From contig OX422219.1 of assembly GCA_949130495.1 (NCBI GenBank), positions 263,423,111 to 263,487,110 on the forward strand: a stretch of DNA of 64,000 bases. Direction: 5' to 3'. Shown one piece after another: positions 47,944-58,722 of the stretch (position 1 is its first letter; the number at the start of each line of letters is the position of its first letter). The DNA is from Sambucus nigra. Taxonomy: Eukaryota; Streptophyta; Magnoliopsida; Dipsacales; Adoxaceae. Made by a program: the position numbers and the translations under genes. The notes under the pieces are model-generated. The model worked only from the letters and a program-made list of their open reading frames with translations, searched no databases and had not been told where the DNA came from.

Positions 47944-49692
47944 CCCTTGTTTGTTTGTACTGTTTTTGGTGTTTTTGGTAGTTGTTAAAAATGTTGATTG
48001 TGTAATTCTCCCATCACCCGTGTTACACAGACTCTCAGTATCTATAAAAAATCTTGCATTTCTGTTTTATTTGTTCGTTTTCTTTTCTCTCACTTTTAAT
48101 TCGCTTTGAGTTAGATTTTAGTCCTTTTTGCTTGAGGACAATGCAAAAGTCTAATTTAGGGGGGGGGGGCACAAGTGTGTATTCTAAAACTTCACAAATT
48201 TTCAAAAATGCCAAAAAAAATCCAAATAAAAATCATTAAATTTTGAAAAATTCAAAAATATTTTTCTCCAAAATAAATAAAAATTGGAATCTAAATTTTT
48301 CAAAAATATCACCTTTATTCTATTTGAAGTCTCAAATTGTTAAATCTCTGTTGCACTAAGCCGAAATTGACCAAAGATGGAAATTGTACGAAAATTGACG
48401 ACTTAACGAATAAGTGGAGATTAACAAACCCCGATGAGATTTCGAGCCTATCAATCTTTTTGAGTTTTTTAAATCAATCCAAGTTAATGGTTAACTCATG
48501 GTTCTAATTTAGCGTTTGAAATAAGTCATTGATGACCTCAATTCTTTTTTTTTGATCGATTATGGGAAATGGAATGATATCTCAAAAAGCGTGCCACAAA
48601 TCTCTAAATTAAATTAATCTCGAGATGCATATGGTAAATTAATAAGTAATTCAGACAATGAAGTAGGTCATCGTTTGTTACCCAAAAACATTATCCATAA
48701 AAAGATGTGAAAAATTATCCTTTTGATTAACCCAATTGATCCGAATAAAAAAATTTCTTTTCGTTTGGCAACCCAAAAAAAACCAACTAGCCCGAAATTG
48801 TGAAAATGAGTAATGTCATCAAATAAAGTCCAAAAAATGCATAAAAAGGGGCAAGAAAAAAAAATAGTAGAAAAATGCTCAACGGAAATATCAAGTAGAG
48901 AAAAGGACGAGAAAATGAACAAATGCCCGAAAAAACACTAACGGACATCATAAGAAAATTTTCCAATTCCGAAGTTCCCAACCATTCATATATTACCCAA
49001 TATACCATTAACCTGAAAAGTCCTACCGAGTTCGAATTGCGAAATTGATTACCACGTGGAGAGATAAGATACAAAAAGATAATACGAGGGATTAAATGGT
49101 GAGAATTGAGGCAATGTTTCCCATTTTCCAATTACCGTAATCCGATGAAGAGATCATTTCACTAAATAATTTCATCTTTCATAATTGTGTCCGTGAACTT
49201 ACGTTTCATTACATTTACTCTTATAAATCATGCATACCGAGAGAATAGCCCACTTTCGAGTGATTCGTTTGTGAGTATATCGGTGAGATTTTGAAATCAA
49301 AGAGAATTTTTGGAAAGCAACGTAATGATCAATCCGTGAAAATTAGTGGTTCGATTTTTGGCTTCGCACACACAAAAAATCTTAAGACGCTTTTGAATAT
49401 GAATTTATGGTGACTATTTTTAGGAAGGTTTAAATTGTACAATTTTTAAGTATTTTGATTTTTCTTTGAGTCAATAATGAATTTTATGGGTATATTCACT
49501 ACAATCCCTCATGAGACACCACTCATCCTACTAGGGTAGCTTAGGGGTTTAAAGGCTGGTTGCATACGCTAAATGCAATCGCTTGAGTGAAAAAATGGTA
49601 TTCTATCCCAATAAAGTGTTCAGAAGAGTTGTGATGTTATTCTTTTTCTTTTACATTGCTCGAGACGCGCAAAGTTCTAAGTTAGTAGGGTT
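47944..49692 (+). other. Athila 3' non-coding region
   Basis: At 48124-48170 is ttgcttgaggacaatgcaaa followed by a run of about 11 G, the conserved Athila sequence after the last ORF. A degenerate second copy, ctcgagacgcgcaaagttct at about 49660-49680, precedes the 3' LTR, where agtagggt serves as a weak polypurine tract. No gene is seen in between. Very AT-rich with ORFs lacking homology. Confidence 0.6.
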
Positions 49693-51217
49693 TGATTAGG
49701 CATAAATATTGTATATTTATCCCCTTAATTTTGGAACCTTTATGAACCCGAGCGGTGCAATTGATATGGATTTAACTTGTAATTATGATACTAACCTTCA
49801 TTGGCAAGTATTTCATGTTTTGTGTTTCTCTTATGTGTTTTAGAGGTAAATTATGCAAACAGTGCGAAAGAGAAATAAAAACATTGAAGGAAAGGCTAGA
49901 AAGCCTAGGAAGGCAAGTTCAAGGGCATTTTTGTAATTTTACAACTCAATCCTAGAGGTGGAGCCTACTGGAGAGTTGAATATCTCAGAACAACGAGAAT
50001 ACTGGAAGAAACGGCCCCCAAATATGAGCTACGGTGATGGAGTTATGATCCCCTGAAGTTGAAGAAAATCAATAGAAGAAAGGAAGAGAAGTTGGAAAAT
50101 ATTCCAAGCGTTGGAAAGAGGCCTAAAACTCGAAAGATTTCCCAAACCACACTGGGAACCGACTCGAGGGTGAACCGGTTCGGGGTACCTGGAACCGGTT
50201 CGAGGTGTCTGATTCGTAAATCTGCCCCTTAATGCTGATTGGTCTAAAGAGTCCTATCATGTTGGAACTTCTTCTAAAACGTACATGTATCATTGTATTG
50301 ACTTAAAAAACATAGTTTTTAATAGTTTTTGATATGGAGAAGAGTAGGAGAATACCCTAGGAACATAGCTTTGATTTGGTGATTTAAGATTGATTATTTT
50401 CGAGTTTGGTCTCAAGTTTTAATTCAAGTTTCATTCTCTCTATTATTGCTCTTGCATGTTATTCTTCTTGGACGGTTCAGACAAATTCTAGGTTTATAAC
50501 AATTATTTACATGTTTCAATACACTTCCATCATGATTTCTTTCACATGCAACGTAGTTAATTCATGCATAGTTAGGTTCAATATGTCTAGATAAATTCTT
50601 TATGGTTGGGACGCATGGACTCAACCCGATGTGATAGTTGCATGTGTATAAAATTAATCCTCTAAATTTAAAGATTTATTATGACCGTATTGCATAGCAA
50701 ACACAACCATTATAGATCTTTGGATCTCATTTTCTCCAGGGTAATCGGGATACTTTAGACTGCAAAGTGAGTGTAGCTATCGTGTTACCTCTTTACTCGT
50801 TCTCTGATTGTGTATGGTGCGGGATTGAACCTCATATACATAATGCTTGGGAGTATTTAAGTCTGGGTATGATTACTCACTTAAATTTACAATTAGTTTT
50901 ATACCAGCAATACACTAGGGTTGGGGGATTGTATTCTCGACCTATTTTTCTCATTATATAGTTCAAGTTTTAGTTTAATCATCATCAGTCTTTTAAAAAA
51001 AATTGCATCTAGTTATAGTTGTTTCATCATTAAAATCATCTTTTCGTTCTGCTTAAAGTTGAAGTTAGGTTAATCGTTTGTCCTTCCGTCATCACGATTT
51101 TCTCGTCCTATTTCCTCGTGGAGATGATCCCGACTTACCGGGTTTATTACGAGCGTGATAGGCTTGCACTTGAGCCTTGAGAGTACGCACTTTAGAGAAA
51201 CATTCATAGTCGCATCA
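49693..51217 (+). repeat. Athila-like 3' LTR
   Basis: 1,525 bp, begins tgattaggcataaatattg and ends tcgcatca. Aligns with 28045-29538 throughout with many mismatches and small indels. Confidence 0.9.
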
Positions 51218-51222
51218 CTACA

Positions 51223-51800
51223 CTCTGCACCCGGGCACCCACAGTACAACGGCCAAACGAAGGTCACCAATAGGACGATCTTAGACAGGATCAAAAAGAG
51301 ACTCGATGATGCAAAGAGGAACTAGATCAATGAGCTCCATAGTGTACTCTGGCCATACTGAACCACCCCATGAACAGCCACTGGAGAAATGTCATATATG
51401 CTCACCTTTGGCACAGAAGAAGTCATCCCCACAAAAATAGGGCTCCCTAGTCATAAAATCGTCAATTTTCATTCCCCAATAAGTGATTTGGCGAGAAGGC
51501 TAGACCTCGATCTGGTAAAGGAAGTTAAAGAGAACGTAGTGTTTCTCGTGGCCGCTATCAGCAAAGAGTTGCACGCTACTACAACCGTCGGGTGAAGATT
51601 AGCATCTTAAAAGAGGGGGAATACGTATTCAAGAAAGTGATACAAAAGAACAACAAGCTAGAACCAAACTAGCATGGGCCATACAGGGTAACCACTGTCG
51701 TCAGGTCAGGGACTTACTGAATCGAAACATTGGAGGGTGACCATTCAAAACCCCTGGAATTTGGAGCATCTTAGTAAGTATTATGTAGAAAGAACCATTT
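51223..51800 (+). pseudogene. Integrase C-terminal part, second Tat element
   Basis: Resumes after the Athila duplication: SAPGHPQYNGQTKVTNRTIL, where the catalytic Glu of the usual NGQxE is Lys (aag). Then EMSYMLTFGTEEVIPTKIGL at 51389-51595 and the C-terminal KRGEYVFKKV, stop, HGPYRVTTVVRSG. Multiple stops. Ends with a YYVERTI-like tail near 51800. Confidence 0.85.
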
Positions 51801-51889
51801 AATTTAATAAAATGATCTTTTATTCCCTTGTTTCATTGATTTTTCTATGCATACGATAAACGTATAAAAGTGGCACTGCCAAAAATAAC

Positions 51890-52330
51890 AGCGTCAAGAT
51901 AAAGACGTCAGGTCGGCTAAAGGACCTCATAGGCCGCAAATAGTCCAACTTGAACAAACTTGTTTCTATAAGTCTACCAAACCCTTGTATGACCTCACAG
52001 TCCACGAACGAGGTGGTCGGATACATGTATGATCTCACAGGTCATGAACAATGTGGTCAGCTAAAAACGTTGTACAACCATATGGGTCACGAACAGTTAA
52101 ATAACTTTACTTCTTAAGTTTTACCAAACCCTTGTATGATCTCACATGTCACGAACATGGTAGTTGGATAGGTTCGTTGTACGACCTCATAGGCCATATG
52201 CAATGTGGTCGGCTATATATCTATACGACCTCATGAGTCGTGAACAGGTATACTTGTATCAATTCACCATCGTAGGTGAACTACCTGAAAGCTCTGTACG
52301 ACCTCACGAGTTGTGAACAGAAGAACCAAA
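51890..52330. repeat. Degenerate tandem repeats, second Tat element
   Basis: At least seven units of about 50-60 bp, built around tgtatgacctcacaggtcatgaaca and variants (tacgacctcatgagtcgtgaac), often followed by tgtggtcggcta. They lie between integrase and the antisense ORF, as in other Tat elements with repeat spacers. Confidence 0.75.
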
Positions 52331-52494
52331 TATTATCTCCAACAAAGTAATAAGATGAAAATAAACAATCAACAAGGCCATATTTTAAAGGGCAGATACG
52401 CAATAAGGATGATATCATAAAAAGGATGTCCAAAGTTACAGAAACATTCTTGAATAAAAACAGGAGTGACACAAAAATATAGTGAAGTTTATCA

Positions 52495-54907
52495 AATTCA
52501 AGCAGCAGCTGGCGGACCATCACCCTCTTCTCCACCTAAGTTGGCAGCCTCTTCATCGTCTCCTTGCCACCCGTTCACAGTTTCAGCGATATCAGGAAAG
52601 TGAGCGACCACCCTCTTCTTGAGGTCTTCATACCCATCCAAGAAGTAGCTTAGGCATTCAGTGTTAAAGTCGGCCGAAGACTTGCAGGCTTCAACAATAA
52701 AAGTACCAGCATTATCTAAAGCATCCTGAGCAATCTACAGCTCTGAAGCAAGGGTGGACTTATCTCTTTTAAATTTGTCTCTTTCCACTTCAAGGGCATC
52801 ATTTAAGCTCTAAATTTTGGCATCGTCGGTGTCAGATTTCTCATTGAGAGCCACATTATCTCCCTCCATCTTTCTCAGCTCCTCAGTCATGATCATCATC
52901 TGCCCGTCCATTTCCTTCAGATCATCAAAAACCTTATCGTATCAGTAAGTTCATTATAGTCAACATGGTTAACCAAGTATTTCGCAAGATAGTGCAGGCC
53001 ATGGATGCCTAGATAGCAAACAGTAAATCATAATCAAAGTACGACATTTAGACACTTAAAAACTACAACATGAAGATCGATAAAAAATGCATACCACAGA
53101 CAATCGATGATGGGCCAAGGTCCACAAGGAATCCGGGTCTGAATAATGTAAGAACTCCAAGTCCTTCGCGTCGCCCCAATAGTCGAGCAAATCCAAAGCA
53201 TTCTGGGCATGATAAAAGATAGAGTTTGGATCAAATTTCAAGTCTTCGTACGTGACCTTATGCTCGGGGTCGAAGTCTAACATTGGGACCTTCCCATAAC
53301 GATAAGTGTTACCAGGACCTGACTCAACTCTGGGCTCAGATGTGAGACTAAGTCCCCTCAGAAGTTTGTGCATGGGTTGCCTATTTTCCTCATCATCCCT
53401 TGGATTTTTTCCCCTATTAAAGGCTCTATGGGGGATTTCCCCTTAGCTTTAGCAACAGCCGTAGCTTCCGAATAATGAACAGTTTGGTCGGCTTCCCCAA
53501 AAATAGCAATGAGCTTGGCTTCCACCTACTTCTGGCCCACCCCAGATCTTTTCTGATTAGATTCAACTAATGCTTTTCGATTGATGAAATGAGGATCCAT
53601 GCCCAAGGTTTCTTCATAAGTATGCTCTTCCCCACCTAACAAAACAGCGATCTCATATATCAGTATACCAATCCATAGTGAATGAAGTAGTTGAGTAAAG
53701 AACCAGCGCAATTTACCTACTTTTGTATTACTTACCCTTCCAAAAAATTGGTCACCAGTATCAAATTGGTTCTCCCTAACCACCCAACCTTCTAGGGCAC
53801 TTCAAATTCAAAAGGGACCCTACTACCAGGGGGAGTGTGGTACCCAGAGGCAATAAATTTTTCCACAGTAAATAATTTCTCAAATGTGGGAGGTTTCTTT
53901 TCTGTATAAGAGAAGATCAGGTCAACCAATGATTTGGGTAGCTTAGCGACTAGCTTCACTTAAATACTCAAAAGCAAAACAACGATATTAACACAATAAA
54001 GTTTCTAGATTGAGAAAATAAAGATATTAAATAACTAGGAAAATCATTACCTATGTTATTGGGTCCATTCCATTCTCTAGGGACCCTACACAACTTGTCC
54101 CGTTCATGGGACCTAAACTCCCAATCTCCTTTTATAAAAACATACAATCCCTTCCAGCTGTGATTACTAGACTGAACCATTGTTACCATTCTATATTGAG
54201 GTTTCAGAGCAGAAAAATAGTAATAACTGGGGGCTTTGGCATTGTCTTTCAAATTGTACACATACCAAAAAATGTCCCCCATAAAATCAAACCTAGTCCT
54301 AAGTTTCCAAAATATCATTACCGCAAGTACAGTCCTATATGCCTTTGGAGGCAATTGAGTTAAAGTCACACTGTAACCCGTTAGAATGGACCGGATGGTG
54401 GGATGAAGAGGAAGCCTCAATCCTACTTGGAGGGCCCACAGGGGGAGGCAAGTCTCCTCTAAGTCTCATACAGAATAAGACCTCTCAGAAACACTGGGTA
54501 TTCTGGTTTGAATGGCTATAGGGAAGGCATACCGCATCAAGCTCTTCCTTATTCATAGTGCATTTATCTCAACTGGATTGTAATTACCGGAAGACCCAAT
54601 AGGATCTCCCTCTTCACTATAAGTCTCAGCATGAGACCCCTCAGCAGAAAGGTGGGGACCCACACTTTTTGGCCTATTGTCTTCTGCCCTGTCCATGGAA
54701 GACTCCTCAAAAATGGAATCAGGATTAATGGGATCCATAGAGATCGTATTCGCCAACTCACCCTCACCAACACAAGAAACAAAGAAAGAATTTTCAAAAA
54801 TGGGGGAAGAATTGTAGGGACCACCTGGGTCAATTGAGGAACCATGTCTAGAATGGGTGTTAGGAGTGTAAATAGGATGACTCGGCTCCTCCTCTGGTCT
54901 AATCACC
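52495..54907 (-). pseudogene. Antisense accessory ORF of the second Tat element (PF04195-like)
   Basis: Minus-strand segments: 54906-54553 acidic N-terminal part; LRLPLHPTIRSILTGYSVTL at about 54420-54360 then QLPPKAYRTVLAVMIFWK; WKGLYVFIKGDWEF near 54140; 53373-53056 with YRYGKVPMLDFDPEHKVTYE; and a C-terminal coiled-coil-like stretch (NVALNEKSDTDDAKI, ALEVERDKFKRDKSTLASEL) down to 52495. The LPLHP...LTG...L.P.. pattern resembles the 'putative gypsy type transposon' family (PF04195), known as an antisense ORF of Tat elements. Segments are separated by possible introns and interrupted by stops. A TATA box lies upstream at 55268-55261. Confidence 0.65.
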
Positions 54908-55559
54908 TATAGAGGATAGGGAAACCTCCTCTCTGGACATGGGGATGGAAATTCATGCATTTTCCCAATTTTTGGCTCAACTAAACCTAGGCCAACCAAC
55001 TCAATGGCCGTCAAAATGACGTAACCACCAAATAATAGCAAGAATTAAAATGAATAAACCCTAAAAAAATCAAGAAGGACGTACTTGATAAGGCAAGACA
55101 ATGGTAAATTAAGTTACGAAGAACGAAGAAGGAGGCGCTAAAATATTTTGGCGACAAAATAATTGAGCTCTTGCAAATAATGGAAATGACGCTTGGGACT
55201 TTCTCTCTCATCATCTCTCTGTGAATCTTTTGAAGTGAATAAAGTAAGATGATTGGCGTGTATTTATACTCTTTGATGAAAGATTGAAGAGACACAGTAA
55301 ACCAAACGTCGGCAAAAAAATAAAACGGCGTTATAGAGTATCAGTGCGCGTGATCAGTCACCATCATTACACAACAGACTCTGCAATTAGCTCACATGTG
55401 TCCTTGATATATCATGGGAAAACTTGAAGGAAATTTCCTCAATTCAGGCTGACCAAAGTGAGCCGACCACTAATGGGTCAGTGCGAGCATCACATAACAC
55501 CTTTTCCACTCACTTAGCCTCAGATTGAGAAGTTCCCTCAAGAGGTCTTGGAGGCTTTC
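54908..55559 (-). promoter_or_regulatory. Leader and promoter of the antisense ORF
   Basis: No ORF of note. On the minus strand a perfect TATAAATA (55268-55261), a leader with agagagatgatgagagag, and a run into the ORF at 54906 look like a plant core promoter and 5' UTR. Confidence 0.45.
55261..55268 (-). promoter_or_regulatory. TATA box for the antisense ORF (putative)
   Basis: Minus strand TATAAATA in the context agagTATAAATAcacgcc, about 355 bp upstream of the 54906 start. Sequence match only; no transcript evidence. Confidence 0.5.
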
Positions 55560-56185
55560 TGTTATACCAAACTAATCTCAATGAAGGTTAAGTTATAAAT
55601 AATCCATGGAAATTAACACATATGCTCGGCTTCACCACCAAAGGATGTCGTCTTAGTATTCGACTGCTCGGCCCACTTGTTTATTATAATAGTAAAAACA
55701 CATTTGTGCTCCTGTGAGCGCATACACACAAGATATTCATTATTGACCATGTGGGATTAACCGCCAAATCTGTTATCTCATGATTATCTATAACGCTCAT
55801 CACCAAAGTTGTTCCATACTTCAAGGCATTCATCTTATTATGATAAACTTGTATCGAGATGTAACTACCCAATTTATAAGGGAAATCCATCTCTCCCTTT
55901 GTAAATAACTACAAATCACATATATATAGGGGACGGGTTCACGAAAGAGGGGGAGCCTTTTTATATACCTACTCAAGCCTCGAGTTGTATTCAAAAACCC
56001 TAAATTTTAATTGTATCAACTAGTGTAATACGAAAATAGTACCACCGTGGATGTAGGTTTCCTCCAGGGCCGAACCACATAAAAATCATTATGTTTTCAT
56101 TATCTCTCATCCCCATTATTCATAATTCTTATTTTTGCAAATCTCCTTTTTGATTATTTGTTGTCTCTACTTTTGGACATCAGCA
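55560..56185 (+). repeat. 3' LTR of the second Tat element
   Basis: The right end ...catcagca at 56185 precedes Ogre-like LTR sequence. Near 56040 the ccgtggatgtaggtttcctc and gggccgaaccac stretch is characteristic of Tat/Retand LTR R-U5 regions. The left end is set at tgttatacc after a purine-rich aagaggtcttggagg. That boundary is weak, because there is no second LTR to compare with. Confidence 0.55.
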
Positions 56186-56695
56186 AATTCACTTTGAAGA
56201 TTCATTCCATCTCGTTTGAACTGAAGAGTTGACTTTGGTCAAATGGAGCTCGGGAGCGGTCGATGGCCTCTAAATTAGTTTTCAGGGGAAAATTGATCAT
56301 TCATCCGAATGGTTATGCTATTTCATGCATGTGTTGAACCATTGGAAAGGTTCATTGAGCTTTGTCTTTGACGATGAAGTTGATTGGAGTTAAATTGGGG
56401 CTCGAGAGCGCCCAGTGGCCTATAGATTGGTTTTTGATAGTAAAATGGTTTGTTTGTCTGATACGTTATTTTAATTTGTGCATAAGGCAGACTGTTGGAA
56501 AGGGGATTCAGAGCTCTTCGAAGATTCATTGAGCTTTCACTCTAATGATGAAGCTAACCAGAGTCAAATGAGCCCCGAGAGCGCCCAATGGCCTCTAGAT
56601 TTGTACTTGAAGTATGATCTAGGGTTTGTGTTGAATAGGGAGGTGCTAGGGACCTAAGGAGAGACTTAGGGTGGTCCTAGAAAATGGTGTCTACA
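56186..56695 (-). repeat. 5' LTR of the Ogre-like element, outer part
   Basis: Continues the LTR interrupted at 20638. It holds about 170-bp repeat units (gttgactttggtcaaatgg at 56229, gttgattggagtta at 56380) and the closing gatctagggtttgtgttgaatagggaggtgctaggg matched at 6100-6150 in the left LTR. Ends gtgtctaca at 56695, followed by tttgg. Confidence 0.85.
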
Positions 56696-56700
56696 TTTGG

Positions 56701-56889
56701 TTTAGTATAAATAATAATATACATGAGACAACCCACTATCGATGTATAAGATATATTTTGTATCCTCTCTATCTAATCAGGCTCTTAGGACATTAATCAT
56801 TAGATGAAGAGATTCCATGCTTGAAGGGAATAAATCCTTTATTGGAATCTTACATGCTAAACCTTGTGAGCATTGTGTCAATCTTAGTG
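56701..56889 (-). pseudogene. Ty1/copia fragment between RT and RNase H
   Basis: Minus-strand pieces in shifting frames: IDTMLTRFSM, then a stop (likely CAA-to-TAA), DSNKGFIPFKHGIS, IERIQNISYTSIVGCLMY and IIIYTKP. These match the copia linker that ends in a CTRPDI-type motif. It is the exact continuation of the RNase H at 3938, interrupted by the Ogre-like insertion, and of the RT at 57922, interrupted by a LINE. Confidence 0.8.
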
Positions 56890-57203
56890 TGAAGATAGAA
56901 CCACCTTGTGAGAATGTGTCATATATGCAACACTCCCCCCATTAACATTAACTACAAAGATAGAACCACTTAGTTGCCTATGGAAAATGGAAAATTCACT
57001 CCAAATTCTTCTTGGAACTCCTTTAGATACCACTTGTGAGCATTGTGTCAATATTAGTGTGAAGATAGAACCACCTTATGAGAAATGTGTTATATATGCA
57101 ACACTCCCACCCATTAACATTAACTACAAAGATAAAACCACTTAGTTGCTTGTGGAAAATGGAAAATTCACTACAAATTCTGCTTGGAACTCCTTTAGAT
57201 ACC
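56864..57203. repeat. 170-bp tandem duplication across a copia/LINE junction
   Basis: 56864-57033 and 57034-57203 are about 95% alike (ttgtgagcattgtgtcaat, gaagatagaaccacctt, tggaaaatggaaaattcact). The unit includes the last about 26 bp of copia and the first about 144 bp of LINE, so it arose after the LINE inserted. Confidence 0.85.
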
Positions 57204-57921
57204 ACCATTCTCTTGCTGATTGGGCCCCCATTATTTGGAATAACAAAAATATTACTCAAATGCTCCTTCATTCTATGGTTGATCTGTAGAGATGCCTTCA
57301 ACATGAAGGATAAAACATATTGATGGGGGGTCTCTCAAAACAACCTTTATGTGATATGTTACACTTCCATTGAGAACCAAGACAATCTATATTTCAATTT
57401 TATCTTCTCTAAAGAAGTTTGGGAGGATATAAATTACAGAAACTCATATGAATCGAAATGTTAATAACTAGGGGGAGGTGATTCATGAAGCTACCATGTA
57501 CTTCGAAGGAAAGACTCTCACTAATAAACTTAGAAGATCCTCTTTTATTGTTTCCATATACTGCAACTGGATTTAAAGGAACTACATAATCTTCAAACAC
57601 ACCAAAAAAAATCATGATGACAATGTGGAGGATGTAACTTTTTTGTCAAATGCAAATCATATAGCAGGACCAAGTGAAGACGTCATTTTAATAACTGGCT
57701 AATATACATTAATTGAGGTCTTGAGGATGCCCATATTCTTAGTGACTAGGACTTAAAATTATATTTTATGATTGCCCATTGGATGTTAAGGGTTGTTTTT
57801 TTTCTTTCCATGATTTATTAAGGATTGAATCCACATATGAATTTTAATCTTATGAAGGTATTCCTTCCTCAACATTATACATTCTTTTATTTTTAATGCT
57901 ACACTTACTTACCAAAAAAAA
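56890..57921 (+). mobile_element. LINE 3' end inserted in copia
   Basis: Plus-strand frames with stops give LFGITKILLKCSFILWLICR, CYTSIENQDNLYFNFIFSKE and VWEDINYRNS. This is the zf-RVT-type region (W..IP.HSFI.WL...RL.T.DR...C..C...E...HLFF.C..S..VW) at the C-terminus of plant L1-like reverse transcriptases. It is 5'-truncated, as is usual for LINEs, and ends at ttacttaccaaaaaaaa (57921). The same tail is found at 63345. Flanking duplication is too short to be sure (agtg/gtga). Confidence 0.75.
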
Positions 57922-58660
57922 GTGACATGGGATAAGCCTAACATCCTATTTTCTGATAATGCAAAAGCTTGATCCCAGGGATGTACTTGTCTTCTACTAA
58001 GTCCTTTATATCGAATTGAAAAGAAACCACACTCTTATACTAGATAATATGCCCACGTTGTTCCCGATTAGGAGAATATCATCTACGTAAAGTAATCGAT
58101 ATACCACCACGGTTTTGACATGTTTCTTATACATACATATAAGTTTTATCCAAACATTTATCAATGCCAAAAGATTTGATTTCCTGATCAAATCAAATAT
58201 TCCAAGACTGTGGCATTTGATTAAGTTCATAAATGGATCTCTTAAGCTTGCACGCCTTGCTTTCTTGGACCTTTACTATGAATCCCATGTGTTGCATCAC
58301 ATAGATTCACTCTCAAGACTACCATTCAAGAATGAATTCTTAAAAACCATTTGCCAAATCTCAATATTTAGATAATACAAAATGGATAACAGAATCCGAA
58401 TAGACTTTATCATAGTTACTGGAAAGAAGGTTTCCTCATAATCGATCCCCTCTTTTTAAATGAACCCTTTCACCATAAGTCATGCTTTAAAGGTTTTCCC
58501 CTTCCTATCTACCTCCTATTTTTAGTTGTACATCCACTTGTAACTGATAGGTTTTATCCCATCAGATGGTTTCCTTCCATTCTCTGAGGAGGTTCTTTAG
58601 TAAGTGGTATGACCTTAGCTTTTGATTCCCTCACTTATAATTACTCTACTAGTGACTATC
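57922..58660 (-). pseudogene. Ty1/copia reverse transcriptase (degraded)
   Basis: Minus-strand frames: KPISYKWMYN, EVDRKGKTFKA, KGFI then stop, KEGIDYEETFFPVTMIKSIR, ILLSILYYLNIEIWQM, CKLKRSIYELNQMPQSWNI and the catalytic box VVVYRLLYVDDILLIGNNVG at 58045-58110. After it comes a MLGLSH-like piece just before the LINE at 57921. Several stops and frameshifts. The upstream limit is where similarity fades near 58660. Confidence 0.88.
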
Positions 58661-58689
58661 TTATCTTTGCGTGATTTCTCTTTTCGAGA

Positions 58690-58691
<2 letters not shown>

Positions 58692-58721
<30 letters not shown>
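58692..58721. repeat. (GT)n microsatellite
   Basis: Fifteen consecutive gt units or nearly so, directly after the copia RT remnant. Confidence 0.9.

Positions 58722-58722
<1 letters not shown>

Larger units (their letters stand above)
28045..51217 (+). mobile_element. Athila-like Ty3/gypsy retrotransposon with a nested Tekay element
   Basis: LTRs at 28045-29538 and 49693-51217, tRNA-Asp type PBS, gag, protease, RT-RNase H, integrase, an env-like third ORF and a long 3' non-coding region, all on the plus strand. Net length without the Tekay insertion is about 12.3 kb, normal for Athila. Protein motifs and PBS agree with the Athila lineage. LTRs differ by many substitutions and small indels (by eye several percent), so it is much older than the Tekay copy inside it. 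All ORFs are broken. Confidence 0.9.
20639..56185 (+). mobile_element. Second Tat-lineage Ty3/gypsy element, 5'-truncated, with nested insertions
   Basis: Plus-strand gag end, protease, RT, RNase H, archaeal-type RNase H and integrase, then repeats, an antisense accessory ORF and one LTR ending ...cagca at 56185. Net length without the solo LTR and Athila is about 8.8 kb. The 5' LTR and most of gag are absent: the sequence jumps from Ogre-like LTR directly into gag. aattc at 20634-20638 and 56186-56190 may be the target duplication or deletion microhomology. Conserved motifs (CEFHKDHGHNT, NNEAEYEALIVG, CDKCQRF) resemble the Retand/RIRE2 group. Confidence 0.8.
3939..56695 (-). mobile_element. 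Ogre-like Tat-lineage Ty3/gypsy retrotransposon with nested insertions
   Basis: This is the outermost complete insertion. In minus-strand order it has: 5' LTR (56695-56186 plus 20638-18920), PBS at 18918-18900, leader, gag, protease, RT, RNase H, a second (archaeal-type) RNase H, integrase, an antisense accessory ORF, a 48-bp minisatellite, and 3' LTR (6180-3939). Net length without passengers is about 17.2 kb, in the usual range for Tat/Ogre elements. The two RNase H domains, the PBS type and the size point to the Tat lineage. Canonical Ogre has a sense ORF1 before gag, which I do not see, so 'Ogre-like' is used loosely. All genes are broken by many stops and frameshifts. Confidence 0.8.

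Noticed and set aside
58622..58721. Protein containing a Cys-Val repeat
   Set aside because: It is the translation of the (GT)n microsatellite.
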